This document shows positions 7,443-15,532 of a stretch of 44,042 bases of DNA, piece after piece. Source of the stretch: Bacilli bacterium (GTDB lineage: Bacteria; Bacillota_I; Bacilli_A; RF39; UBA660). Each line of letters starts with the position of its first letter. Positions within the stretch are counted from its first letter, which is position 1. Under the pieces are notes generated by a model, which was given only the letters and a program-made list of their open reading frames with translations, did no database searches and had not been told where the DNA came from. The position numbers and the translations under genes were made by a program. Location of the stretch: NCBI GenBank assembly GCA_017409025.1, contig JAFQTN010000015.1, positions 1-44,042 on the forward strand, read 5' to 3'.

Positions 7443-9707
7443 CTATTTTTTACCTTCATTAATTCCGCTACCTTCAGTTTCTCTTTTAATAGCATCTTGT
7501 TTTTGCGTAATTGTTGTAAGTTTATTTTGATTTTCATCAATTTTATTATTGATTCCTGATTCAGTGTAATCAATAACAATAGTATTGCCATTTTCGTCTT
7601 TTCTTTCTTTTCTTTGTCCTTTGATTAATGCATCAAACAATTCTCCATCTTTCATTGCGGCTCTAATTGTTGTTTCATCAACTTGGTGATGAGCATTATT
7701 TTTGTTGTATTCTGTAATTTCTGTATCTAACACACTTCTGATGCTTTGAATTTTAGCATTTTGACCGCTATATTCTGTACCATTCCATTCACCATTTGTG
7801 ATAAAGTCAAATACAGCCTTATCTTTAGCACTTTTAACTGCTTTTTGTGCTGCTGCTAATTGACTAGCAATTTTTGTATCAGTCATAGTTTCTAAGATGC
7901 TTTCTGCTTCTGCACGTATTTGTTCAGCAGTTTTAGCTTTACCATTTTCGTCTATCTTACTTATTTTTGAGACTGCTTCAGTATATTCTTGGCTTGTCTT
8001 TATTGTAGTTTTTGTATCTTCACGTAAAGTTTGACTTTCATTTAAGTTTTGTAATCTTTTTTCAGCTGCTGCTAATTCACCAGAATATCTTCCTTTTCCT
8101 TTTTTAACCTGGCTTTCTGCTTCTGCTGTCATATCATTATTAGCTTTTCTTACTTTTTCATATACATCTTGTTGTCTTTTTATAGGCGCTTTGCTATCCT
8201 CTAAAACTTCTACTCTACTTCTAGCACCAAAAGAACTTTTTAATTTATCTCCGATTTGGTCACCTAAGCCATAACCATTTTCTGCTCTATTTCCGTATTT
8301 TTTGTTTGATTCCACTTGATTTTTATATCCAGTTCCTATATTTTTTAACATATTCCCTTTTTTACTTCCTTGATATATTCCTCTTGTTGCTCCACCTACA
8401 ACTCCTCTAAGTGCACCCCAAGTTGCTCCTAGAGTTCCAGCTAAAGCTTTGCCACCTTTTGTTTGAGCAGAGTGTCTCTTTCTTAACCCTTGACCAATAC
8501 CAGTTGCTAAACCCGCACCAGCTCCAATTGCTGCTCCGCCTACTGCTCCAGCCACTCTTCCAAATACACGACCTGCCTTTTGTAAGTCTTTTAATCCTAC
8601 ACCTCTGTCGGAAGCTTTTAAGCCAAAGTTTCCTGATGCTGCACCCATTTTTGGGAATAATTCCTTTAATAATTCTGGTGCTTTTTTAGCAAACATCATA
8701 ACACCTAACACTAATACTATATACATAAATATTCCCATCGTACTACTCGGATCTACTCCTATATCTGATAAGAAACCACCATTTAGTGGATTTGCACGTG
8801 CTTCTAACAACATGCTACAAATCAATAATATAAAATATATAATTGCGATTCTAATAAACAAATCTAAATAGGTTGTAAAGCATTGTTTAGTCCATTTTTG
8901 AAATATTCCGTCTTTTTTAGGTGATAAATATCCAATAATTGGAATTGGAGCAACAATTTGTAAAAATACTAATTGTGCCCATCTCACACCTACATCTATG
9001 CAGTACATTGCTAAAATGTAAGCAATAAATCCACCAACAATTACAGCAAGAAAACCATTAAAATTTATCAATGGCATTTCAGCCGTTTCACCGTCAACTT
9101 GCGTATCTGTTGGAATTACTTCTTCTAATCCTTTTGTCAAATATGTTAATTCTCCATAATTGGCTAAACTACCTGTATTCATTGAAACTAATGTTCCACA
9201 CTTAATACCATCACAATCTTTTTCTTTGTATTCTTCATCTACACTATAAAACATTCCAAATACATTAGCAGAAAATGTTTTTCCAAATTTAGATGGGTCT
9301 GTTTCCGTATTACCAATTATTATTTTTCCTATTATCCCTTGTTTTACTATTGCATTTTGTAAATCAAATGCCGCAGTAAATATTGTTGGAACAAAAGCAA
9401 TAAGTACCACCACTAGGATCATTTTGTAGACTATATTACCTACACCTTTTTCTTTATCTGTGATTCCTTCAGGTTGTACAACAAATTTTACAAACTCAAA
9501 TGTTACATAAAATACCATAACAATAGTCAATATCAAAGTTACTCTTTGATATATTGGTCTGACTTCTTCTGAACTTAAAATATTAAGTTTAGATATGTTT
9601 ATAAACAAATCATATAACCAGCCAATAAGTGGATATAATAATTGACATATCATAGCCATTAATCCTCTGATGGCTTTTTCCCAAAATGACATTTTTAATA
9701 ATAGCAT
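7443..9707 (-). CDS. VirB6/TrbL-like polytopic T4SS channel protein
   Basis: 754 residues, starting at ATG 9707 after a consensus GGAGG. The N-terminal half carries several membrane segments (about 13-33, 53-72, 90-110, 218-240, 250-270, 280-300, 330-350) with a loop of around 100 residues between the third and fourth (about residues 110-215), the arrangement of Gram-positive VirB6/TrbL proteins that form the inner-membrane channel. A Gly/Ala-rich stretch (about 385-415) leads into a long charged tail of about 300 residues with heptad-like Lys/Glu/Ala patterns and no membrane segment, probably a coiled coil in the cytoplasm. It is central in the T4SS operon. Confidence 0.85.
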   Translation of the reverse strand: MLLLKMSFWEKAIRGLMAMICQLLYPLIGWLYDLFINISKLNILSSEEVRPIYQRVTLILTIVMVFYVTFEFVKFVVQPEGITDKEKGVGNIVYKMILVVVLIAFVPTIFTAAFDLQNAIVKQGIIGKIIIGNTETDPSKFGKTFSANVFGMFYSVDEEYKEKDCDGIKCGTLVSMNTGSLANYGELTYLTKGLEEVIPTDTQVDGETAEMPLINFNGFLAVIVGGFIAYILAMYCIDVGVRWAQLVFLQIVAPIPIIGYLSPKKDGIFQKWTKQCFTTYLDLFIRIAIIYFILLICSMLLEARANPLNGGFLSDIGVDPSSTMGIFMYIVLVLGVMMFAKKAPELLKELFPKMGAASGNFGLKASDRGVGLKDLQKAGRVFGRVAGAVGGAAIGAGAGLATGIGQGLRKRHSAQTKGGKALAGTLGATWGALRGVVGGATRGIYQGSKKGNMLKNIGTGYKNQVESNKKYGNRAENGYGLGDQIGDKLKSSFGARSRVEVLEDSKAPIKRQQDVYEKVRKANNDMTAEAESQVKKGKGRYSGELAAAEKRLQNLNESQTLREDTKTTIKTSQEYTEAVSKISKIDENGKAKTAEQIRAEAESILETMTDTKIASQLAAAQKAVKSAKDKAVFDFITNGEWNGTEYSGQNAKIQSIRSVLDTEITEYNKNNAHHQVDETTIRAAMKDGELFDALIKGQRKERKDENGNTIVIDYTESGINNKIDENQNKLTTITQKQDAIKRETEGSGINEGKK

Positions 9708-9731
9708 TTTTTTACCTCCTTTGTTTTAGGA

Positions 9732-10646
9732 TTATAAACCGCAATGGTGGAAATCTTTACCTTCCCACACATATTCTGCAAGTTCCATTACAACATCTAC
9801 TAATAGTGGCACAAAAAATATTGCAACACCTATTAAAACTCTTTTTATAAAATCTGTTTGAGCTTTTTTCATATTATCTTCTTTACCAGCTATTACTGCT
9901 TTAGCAAAATCAATTGTTCCCATTAAGATTACCAATATAGGGACAATTATTCTTACATATTGCAATGCTGTATTTATCATATATCTAACACTTGCACTCT
10001 TATTTCCATCTGGATCATATTTTTCGCCATCGTCTTTAGGATCTCCAAACATACTTTCGTAATCTGCACATGTTACCCCTTTATTAGGATCAAATTCTAC
10101 TATACCTTCAGCTACAAATTCTGCATAGTATTCCTCGGAAGTTAGTGTCCCACCTGATGCATTTTGATTCGAAGCATAAAACCCAGTACAATCGTGATTT
10201 TTAATTTCTTTAACTGCTTTTTCAGCAATAGATTTACTATCTGTAGCCCACACTGCATACATAGAACAATGTTGAAAGACTACGTATTTAGGACAAGCTC
10301 CATTATTAAATTTATTTGCTTCAGATGAATTATTATAATAATCATCAAAGCAAACGTTGCCACCTTTTACACATTTACTTCTCCAATTTGACCACCAATT
10401 TAAAATTGATTCATTGTTGGCCATGTAATTTTTTTCACCAAGTTTATCAATTGATACTTTAGTAAAATCATTAAGTCCATGCCACCCTGGAGAATCATAA
10501 CCCCATTGTATTTTTAATGAAACTTTATAATTTCCATCTGATGACATATAGTAACAATATTTTTTTTCTTCAGCATTAACATTGTTTATTCCAATTAATA
10601 AAATTAATATCGTAATTATTAAATAACTATATTTTTTACACTTCAT
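9732..10646 (-). CDS. Secreted/membrane protein with C-terminal VirB2-like two-TM module
   Basis: 304 residues. ATG 10646 is chosen because AAGGAGAG lies seven bases before it; the longer frame begins at a TTG with no site. A signal peptide (MKCKKYSYLIITILILLIG, cut near 'NVNA') is followed by an extracellular Cys- and Tyr-rich domain of about 190 residues, with about ten Cys that could form disulfides. Two membrane segments follow, around 'VRIIVPILVILMGTIDFAKA' and 'RVLIGVAIFFVPLLVDVV'. This C-terminal part is clearly similar to the separate 107-residue protein encoded just upstream, so the protein looks like a secreted domain fused to a VirB2-like module. The function of the secreted domain is unknown. 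Confidence 0.75.
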   Translation of the reverse strand: MKCKKYSYLIITILILLIGINNVNAEEKKYCYYMSSDGNYKVSLKIQWGYDSPGWHGLNDFTKVSIDKLGEKNYMANNESILNWWSNWRSKCVKGGNVCFDDYYNNSSEANKFNNGACPKYVVFQHCSMYAVWATDSKSIAEKAVKEIKNHDCTGFYASNQNASGGTLTSEEYYAEFVAEGIVEFDPNKGVTCADYESMFGDPKDDGEKYDPDGNKSASVRYMINTALQYVRIIVPILVILMGTIDFAKAVIAGKEDNMKKAQTDFIKRVLIGVAIFFVPLLVDVVMELAEYVWEGKDFHHCGL

Positions 10647-10684
10647 AATATCTCTCCTTAAAATAAGTCGCAATTCACGAGTGT

Positions 10685-10693
10685 ATTATATCA
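10685..10693 (-). promoter_or_regulatory. Extended -10 promoter for the main T4SS operon
   Basis: TGATATAAT on the minus strand directly after the terminator of the VirB2-like gene and about 40 bases before the fusion gene start. No good -35 is visible, but the extended -10 TG can compensate. Confidence 0.5.
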
Positions 10694-10728
10694 TAAAAAA
10701 ACAGAAAAAGATATACTTTTTCTGTTTT
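10694..10728 (-). terminator. Strong terminator after VirB2-like gene
   Basis: 13-bp perfect stem (10698-10710 with 10716-10728, loop ATATA) followed on the minus strand by seven T. It separates the first T4SS gene from the rest of the cluster, so the small VirB2-like protein should be made in excess. Confidence 0.85.
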
Positions 10729-10734
10729 ATTTTA

Positions 10735-11058
10735 TTATTTTTTATAGTTCCAGCAATCCATCCAATTGTTTCCTTGATCTCCGTAATCATCTCCAGCACT
10801 ACTTAATAATCCAAATACTAATTGAACTATTAATACTACAAAGAAGATTGCAACGGCATAGATGGCTCTTTTAATCAACATTTTTTGTGCATTTTTGATT
10901 TCATCTTCTTTTGATGCAACAACAGCCTTGCCTAAATCTAACATTCCTAATACTATTAAGATAATTGGAATACCTACTTGGATTAATGGAATAATTCCAT
11001 TTTTAATAAGACTTATTAATGGCCATAAACTTCCACAATCAACTGCTAAAAAATTCAT
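10735..11058 (-). CDS. VirB2/TrbC-like small two-TM T4SS protein
   Basis: 107 residues beginning MNFLAVDCGSLWPL, with two membrane segments (about 24-44 and 67-88) separated by a charged cytoplasmic loop VVASKEDEIKNAQKMLIKRA. This hairpin topology and its place at the head of the T4SS cluster fit a VirB2/TrbC-type pilin or channel subunit, though no cleavable signal is evident. The core 'GMLDLGKAVVASKEDEIKNA' is matched in the C-terminus of the next gene ('GTIDFAKAVIAGKEDNMKKA'). It has a consensus GGAGG, its own promoter and a strong terminator, consistent with high expression. Cys8 and a C-terminal Cys flank the membrane part. Confidence 0.72.
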   Translation of the reverse strand: MNFLAVDCGSLWPLISLIKNGIIPLIQVGIPIILIVLGMLDLGKAVVASKEDEIKNAQKMLIKRAIYAVAIFFVVLIVQLVFGLLSSAGDDYGDQGNNWMDCWNYKK

Positions 11059-11086
11059 AATGTTTCCTCCTTTTTTATATAATTTT

Positions 11087-11115
11087 ATGATATAACAAAA
11101 ATTTATTTATGTCAA
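11087..11115 (-). promoter_or_regulatory. SigA-type promoter at the head of the T4SS cluster
   Basis: TTGACA (11115-11110), a 17-base spacer and TATCAT (11092-11087) on the minus strand, 30 bases before the VirB2-like start. It lies just after the obg stop, so the T4SS is transcribed independently of obg. Confidence 0.75.
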
Positions 11116-11131
11116 TAATTTACAGTTCATT

Positions 11132-12400
11132 TTACTTAGTGTATTCAAATTCGTAGTCTAAAATCCTGATAATATCTCCTTCTTTGACTCCCATTTTTTC
11201 TAATTCTTCATCTACGCCCATATTTCTTAGTTTTTTAGCAAATCTAGAAATTGCTTCTTCGGTGTTAAAGTTAATCATTTTAAATATTTTTTCAACTGGT
11301 TCTCCCTTAATTATAAAAGTATTACCTTCTTTAATAATTGTAAATGGTTTTTCTTTCTTGAATTTGTACAAGACATGTTTTTCTTGAACTGATTCATCGT
11401 ATAGAATTTCTTCTTTAGTATTTTTTACTAATTCTGATAACGATGATATTAATGAATCCAAATTCTGATTATTAATTGCTGATATCTCATATATATCTTT
11501 ATCTATTTTCTTTTTAAATTCATTTAAATTTTCAACTGATGTAGATATATCCATTTTATTAGCAATAATTATTTCTGGTTTATTTAATAATTTGGGGCTA
11601 AATGTTTCTAATTCTCTTCTGATTATTAGATAGTCTTCATACGGGTCTCTACCCTCAGATGCAGACATATCAATTACATGAGCAATTATTTTTGTTCTTT
11701 CTATATGTTTTAAAAATTTATGTCCTAATCCACTACCTTCAGATGCTCCTTCAATTAATCCTGGCAAGTCAGCTATAACAAAGTTATTATCTTTAGTAGA
11801 TACTACACCTAAGTTTGGAGATAGTGTAGTAAAATGATAAGCTGCTATTTTAGGATTTGCATTAGTAACCATAGATAATAGTGTTGATTTACCTACACTT
11901 GGCATTCCTACTAGACCAACATCTGCTAACATTCTTAGTTCTACTTTGATTTTTCTAACTTCTCCAGGTTCTCCTCGTTCAGCAAATGATGGGCATGGAT
12001 TACTTCTAGTAGCGAGAGTAACATTACCTCTTCCACCTTTTCCTCCGTATGCAACAATTACTTCTTCATTATGTTTAGTTAAATCTGCTATAACTAGATT
12101 AGTATCAAAATCTTTAATAGTTGTACCTACAGGAACTTTGATTGTTTTATTTTCGGCATAACTACCATTTTTATTTTTACCTTCTCCGTTTTGACCAGAT
12201 GCTCCTTTAATATTTTTCATATATCTTAAATCTATTAAAGTTTTTAATCCTTCATCAGCTTTAAAGATAATATCTGCTCCTTTACCACCGTTACCTCCGT
12301 TAGGTCCACCCATAGGAACAAATTTTTCTCTTAAGAAAGCCATACATCCGTCTCCACCACGTCCAGCTTCAACTTCCATTACTACTTCATCTATAAACAT
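11132..12400 (-). CDS. obg: GTPase Obg/CgtA
   Basis: A 422-residue essential GTPase linked to 50S ribosome maturation and stress control. The N-terminal Obg fold is Gly-rich (residues 1-155, with GGPNGGNGGKG). The G domain has G1 GMPSVGKST, the threonine of G2 in FTTLSPN, G3 DLPGLIEGA, G4 NKMD and G5 SAI. A C-terminal OCT-type domain ends the protein. ATG 12400 is preferred; the GTG at 12409 lies in the AGGTG ribosome-binding site. It follows the UDG-like gene almost without a gap and is followed by the T4SS promoter. In Bacillus it belongs to the same rplU-rpmA neighbourhood found further along this window. Confidence 0.97.
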   Translation of the reverse strand: MFIDEVVMEVEAGRGGDGCMAFLREKFVPMGGPNGGNGGKGADIIFKADEGLKTLIDLRYMKNIKGASGQNGEGKNKNGSYAENKTIKVPVGTTIKDFDTNLVIADLTKHNEEVIVAYGGKGGRGNVTLATRSNPCPSFAERGEPGEVRKIKVELRMLADVGLVGMPSVGKSTLLSMVTNANPKIAAYHFTTLSPNLGVVSTKDNNFVIADLPGLIEGASEGSGLGHKFLKHIERTKIIAHVIDMSASEGRDPYEDYLIIRRELETFSPKLLNKPEIIIANKMDISTSVENLNEFKKKIDKDIYEISAINNQNLDSLISSLSELVKNTKEEILYDESVQEKHVLYKFKKEKPFTIIKEGNTFIIKGEPVEKIFKMINFNTEEAISRFAKKLRNMGVDEELEKMGVKEGDIIRILDYEFEYTK

Positions 12401-12401
12401 A

Positions 12402-13076
12402 TTAAACACCTACTTTCTTTATATTTTCATTTTCTATTATCCATTTAATATCTTCAATAGATTTATCTATATTAAATCTTCCATTACCTACTGGATAATA
12501 TACTGAATAAAATTTATATTCTTCTTTATTTATTTTCTTTTTATATAGTTTCTTTCTTGATGTAGATACCATTATTTTTTGTTTTAGGACTATACTACTG
12601 ACTTGATTACCAAATAAAATTATTACTTTTGGTTTTATAATAGTTATTTCTTTATATAATAATTTTAAATATTTTTGATAAACACTATCTGGTAATGGTC
12701 TGGCATCTATCTGTGTACACTTACCTAAGTTAGTAATAAAGCATTTATGTTTTTTTACATTATCATATACTTTGTTAGCAAATTCTTCAGTCCACTCTTT
12801 TGACTTTTTATTTTTTATTTCTTGATATATAGTTTCATCTAATAAATTTACTTCATAGAATAAATCCCATATATTTTTAGTTCCTAACCATGGAGATTTT
12901 AATCCATGCCAAGCTTTAGATGCTGCAATATTTTTAGCTGTTGGATTCATAAAGACGAAACAGATATCCGGATTATTAATACATCCACCATTATATATTG
13001 AATCTAAATTAGGATCTCCATATACTTTTTGTAATTTATCATACTTTTTATTTAAATCTTCTAACATTTTTTGCAC
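12402..13076 (-). CDS. Uracil-DNA glycosylase-superfamily protein
   Basis: 224 residues. FVFMNPTA near residues 36-43 corresponds to the active-site loop of UDG-fold proteins, VIILFGNQVS near 152-161 to the central strand, and a late YYPVGNGRFN segment to the 'HPS'-type loop. The canonical catalytic Asp/His residues are not obvious, so activity on uracil in DNA is not assured. Transcription seems to start within a base or two of the GTG at 13076; the ATG at 13067 is the alternative start, with only GGTG as a weak ribosome-binding site. The stop abuts the obg start, so the two are co-transcribed. Confidence 0.62.
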   Translation of the reverse strand: MQKMLEDLNKKYDKLQKVYGDPNLDSIYNGGCINNPDICFVFMNPTAKNIAASKAWHGLKSPWLGTKNIWDLFYEVNLLDETIYQEIKNKKSKEWTEEFANKVYDNVKKHKCFITNLGKCTQIDARPLPDSVYQKYLKLLYKEITIIKPKVIILFGNQVSSIVLKQKIMVSTSRKKLYKKKINKEEYKFYSVYYPVGNGRFNIDKSIEDIKWIIENENIKKVGV

Positions 13077-13083
13077 CAGTGAA

Positions 13084-13092
13084 ATTATATCA
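13084..13092 (-). promoter_or_regulatory. Extended -10 promoter for UDG-like gene and obg
   Basis: TGATATAAT on the minus strand; the predicted start point about seven bases downstream falls at the GTG codon at 13076. No convincing -35. Confidence 0.5.
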
Positions 13093-13102
13093 TAAAAACT
13101 AT

Positions 13103-13123
13103 AAAAAAACTAGCAAATGCTAG
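13103..13123 (-). terminator. Terminator after DUF1653 gene
   Basis: CTAGC / GCTAG stem (13110-13114 with 13119-13123, four-base loop), followed by seven T on the minus strand. Confidence 0.7.
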
Positions 13124-13133
13124 AATTTTATCA

Positions 13134-13376
13134 TTAATCGATCTCTTCAAATCTATATTTTTGTTCTACATCAGGGTATTTTTTGTGATCTACTTCTGAA
13201 TTAAACATATCATATGGTCTTGCCCATTTTAAATTATCTCCATATAGAGCTTGATATACTACTACTTTCTTATATTCATCATCATTATTTGATTCTGAAT
13301 CATAAACTATATCTATTACTTTATAGTCCTTTCCTTTAAAGTGTCTATATTTCTTTCCTATTACTATTTCTCTCAT
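13134..13376 (-). CDS. DUF1653 family protein
   Basis: 80 residues starting after a consensus AGGAGG. The signature GKKYRHFKGKDYKVID, then VVYQALYGD, WARPYDMF and a final RFE is that of the DUF1653 family, small single-domain proteins of unknown function common in bacteria. It is monocistronic, with its own terminator. Confidence 0.85.
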   Translation of the reverse strand: MREIVIGKKYRHFKGKDYKVIDIVYDSESNNDDEYKKVVVYQALYGDNLKWARPYDMFNSEVDHKKYPDVEQKYRFEEID

Positions 13377-13427
13377 TTGATACCTCCTATGGTTATTATA
13401 TCATAAATTATTCGCTTTATATAATGT

Positions 13428-14428
13428 TTATTCATAAGTATCTATATGTAGATTTAATTCTTCTTCTGTTGGTAAAGATTCTAAAATTTCTTTAGGGATG
13501 AATTTAGATATTTCATACGAACTAACTCCTATTGGTTTATTAATATCTTTTAGAGTATAATCTACTGAAAATCTATCTTTTTCTTTACACAATATTAGTC
13601 CTATAGATGGATTATCTTCTTTACTTTTTATTAAATCATCCACTGCTGATAAATAAAAATTCATTTTACCTATGTATTCGGGAATAAATTTACTAGCTTT
13701 TAATTCTACTACTATATAGCATTTTAACTTTAAATGATAAAACAACAAATCAATGAAGTAATCAGTATTCCCTACTTCAATCTTATACTGATTACCAACA
13801 AAACTGAAACCATTTCCAAGTTCTAGTAAAACATCTCTTATTCTTATAATCATTAAATTTTCTAATTCTTTTTCTTTATAATTTTCTTTTAGAGTAATAA
13901 AATCAAATATATATGGATCTTTTATAGTATTATTTACTAAATCACTACTATAGTTTGGTAGGACATCATTAAAATTATTAGTACTATTACCAATTCTTAA
14001 GTGATAATTATTTTCTATTTGAATAGCTAAAACATTTCTACTCCAACCATTTTCAATAGTTGCTTCAGCATATATTTTTCTAATATTTTTATCTTTAATT
14101 TTTTCTATTAGAAGTAAATTGTGTCCCCATGGTAATTTGGCAACAAGCTGTTGCCAAATTTCATTATCTTTATATTCTTCATAGAATAGTTTCATACTTC
14201 TTAAATTTCTTTCAGGAATCCTTTTATATTCGGAAATTCTAATTTTAATTCTGTTGATACAGTTTTAATAAAATTATTTCCATATTTTTTATTTTCATAA
14301 ATTATTTTCCCTAACCTAAAATATAGCATTATTAAATTTTTATTAACTTCAAGCATAGTTTTTACTTGTGTAGTTTTTATTTCTTCTTTAATGTTTAGAA
14401 TGATATTTTTAAAATTTTTATCTACCAT
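13428..14428 (-). pseudogene. YhcG/DUF1016 PDDEXK nuclease-family gene, split by a one-base frameshift
   Basis: Two adjacent frames together give one YhcG-like protein of about 330 residues. The first (14428-14201, ATG after AAGGAGG) ends FPNIKGFLKEI and stops. The second (from 14195) begins MKLFYEEYKDNEIWQQLVAK, normally mid-protein in this family. Inserting one T near 14214-14217 restores FSERNLRSMK, the family's usual junction. The C-terminal nuclease fold is otherwise intact, with IDLLFYH and VVELKA supplying the PDDEXK acidic residues and lysine. YhcG proteins often accompany restriction-modification loci, but no other such gene is near. The break may be a real mutation or a sequencing error; it is not in a homopolymer. 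Confidence 0.85.
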
Positions 14429-14473
14429 CAATAACCTCCTTATTTTTTAATTTAGAATATATTTATTTTTTTA

Positions 14474-14482
14474 TGGCATAAT
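14474..14482 (+). promoter_or_regulatory. Extended -10 promoter, possibly giving a leaderless mRNA
   Basis: TGGCATAAT; the expected start point seven to eight bases downstream coincides with the ATG at 14490. No -35 of note and no ribosome-binding site. Confidence 0.45.
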
Positions 14483-14489
14483 ATTTAAT

Positions 14490-15011
14490 ATGAAGAGGAT
14501 AAAAATAATTGGTATATTTATAATATTTGTATTGGCATTTATAAGTCATTTTATATACGAATGGATGCCAAACAGTATTTTTAGTATATTATTTCCTGTT
14601 AATGAAAGTATATGGGAACATATGAAATTAATGGCTACTCCAGTATTGATTTTTAGTTTATTTGAATATATTCTTTATAGAAAGAAAAACATATCTTTTA
14701 ATAATTTATTACTATCTTATGCTATTTCTATAGTTTTAGGAATTATTATTTATTTAATGATATATTTACCTATAGATTATATATTTGGTCATAGTGCTAT
14801 TGTAGCTATAATATTATTATTTATTGTTTTCATAATTATGGAAATAATTAGTTACTATATAATGAATTATAGGGAAATTAAATATTCAAATATTATAGGG
14901 ATTGGGATTATAATACTGTTATATATTATTTTTGGATATTTGACTTATAATCCATTAGAGATAAAATTATTTTATGATACTGAAAAGAAAATTTATGGTA
15001 TACCTAAGTAA
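14490..15011 (+). CDS. Small polytopic membrane protein (DUF6512-like)
   Basis: 173 residues with five to six hydrophobic segments (about 5-22, 47-63, 75-95, 100-125, 135-155). The stretch HFIYEWMPNSIFSILFPVNE followed by SIWEHMK is distinctive and matches what I recall of the DUF6512 membrane family; the function is unknown. It is one of only three plus-strand genes here, divergent from the YhcG pseudogene. No Shine-Dalgarno precedes the ATG, so translation from a leaderless transcript is likely. A strong terminator follows. Confidence 0.7.
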   Translation: MKRIKIIGIFIIFVLAFISHFIYEWMPNSIFSILFPVNESIWEHMKLMATPVLIFSLFEYILYRKKNISFNNLLLSYAISIVLGIIIYLMIYLPIDYIFGHSAIVAIILLFIVFIIMEIISYYIMNYREIKYSNIIGIGIIILLYIIFGYLTYNPLEIKLFYDTEKKIYGIPK

Positions 15012-15043
15012 AGAATATAAATTAATTTTATATTCTTTTTTAT
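15010..15043 (+). terminator. Terminator of the DUF6512-like gene
   Basis: 12-bp perfect stem (15010-15021 with 15027-15038, loop TTAAT) followed by T-rich sequence. It overlaps the stop codon. Confidence 0.8.
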
Positions 15044-15109
15044 TTCCTCCTCAATAGTATTATTCGTAAAATCTTTTTAAATTACTTTTTTTATTTAACA
15101 ATTTACAAG

Positions 15110-15147
15110 AAAAAAGACTATTTACAAATAAATTTTGTAAATAGTCT
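15110..15147 (-). terminator. Terminator of the MazG-like gene
   Basis: 14-bp perfect stem (15115-15128 with 15134-15147, five-base loop) followed on the minus strand by six T. Confidence 0.88.
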
Positions 15148-15158
15148 AGTTAAATATT

Positions 15159-15467
15159 TTAATCTTCTCTTTCTAAGAAAAGTTTCTTGTCAAATGCTCC
15201 TCTTTTAGAAGATTTATCTTTTCTTATTTTTTCAATATCATCTCTTGATAGTCCTTTAGTTTTTAAAATAGCTAAAATGACTTCCTCAATATCTGCAATT
15301 TCTTCTGGTTCTTCACTTTCTAAATATTCGTTTACTTCTTCCAATAATTTTTTATTTAGTTCTTTTAAATATTCTTCATCAGATAATATTCTAGTAACAG
15401 GTTTTAATCCTTTACCTAACATAATATCTTCAATATTATCTCTTACTAATTTATTGTATACTTTCAT
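15159..15467 (-). CDS. MazG-like nucleotide pyrophosphohydrolase
   Basis: 102 residues from ATG 15467 (the upstream GTG is inside the GAGGTG site). The start MKVYNKLVRDNI is typical of small phosphoribosyl-ATP-pyrophosphatase/MazG-like proteins, and the helices carrying ELNKKLLEEVNEYLES and EEIADIEEVI hold the EExxE...ExxD metal-binding pattern. Such proteins hydrolyse nucleoside triphosphates to monophosphates. An extended -10 (TGATATAAT, 15490-15498) lies just upstream. With the NUDIX and RdgB genes close by, this forms a group of nucleotide-cleaning functions. Confidence 0.82.
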   Translation of the reverse strand: MKVYNKLVRDNIEDIMLGKGLKPVTRILSDEEYLKELNKKLLEEVNEYLESEEPEEIADIEEVILAILKTKGLSRDDIEKIRKDKSSKRGAFDKKLFLERED

Positions 15468-15532
15468 ATTAGTCACCTCTATTTAATTATATCATATCTT
15501 TTATTTTTTTCTTAGCTATTTATAATCAGTCA

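Noticed and set aside
7409-7591. 60-residue minus-strand ORF between the VirB6-like and PrgI genes
   Set aside because: It overlaps the C-terminus of the VirB6-like gene in another frame and has no ribosome-binding site.
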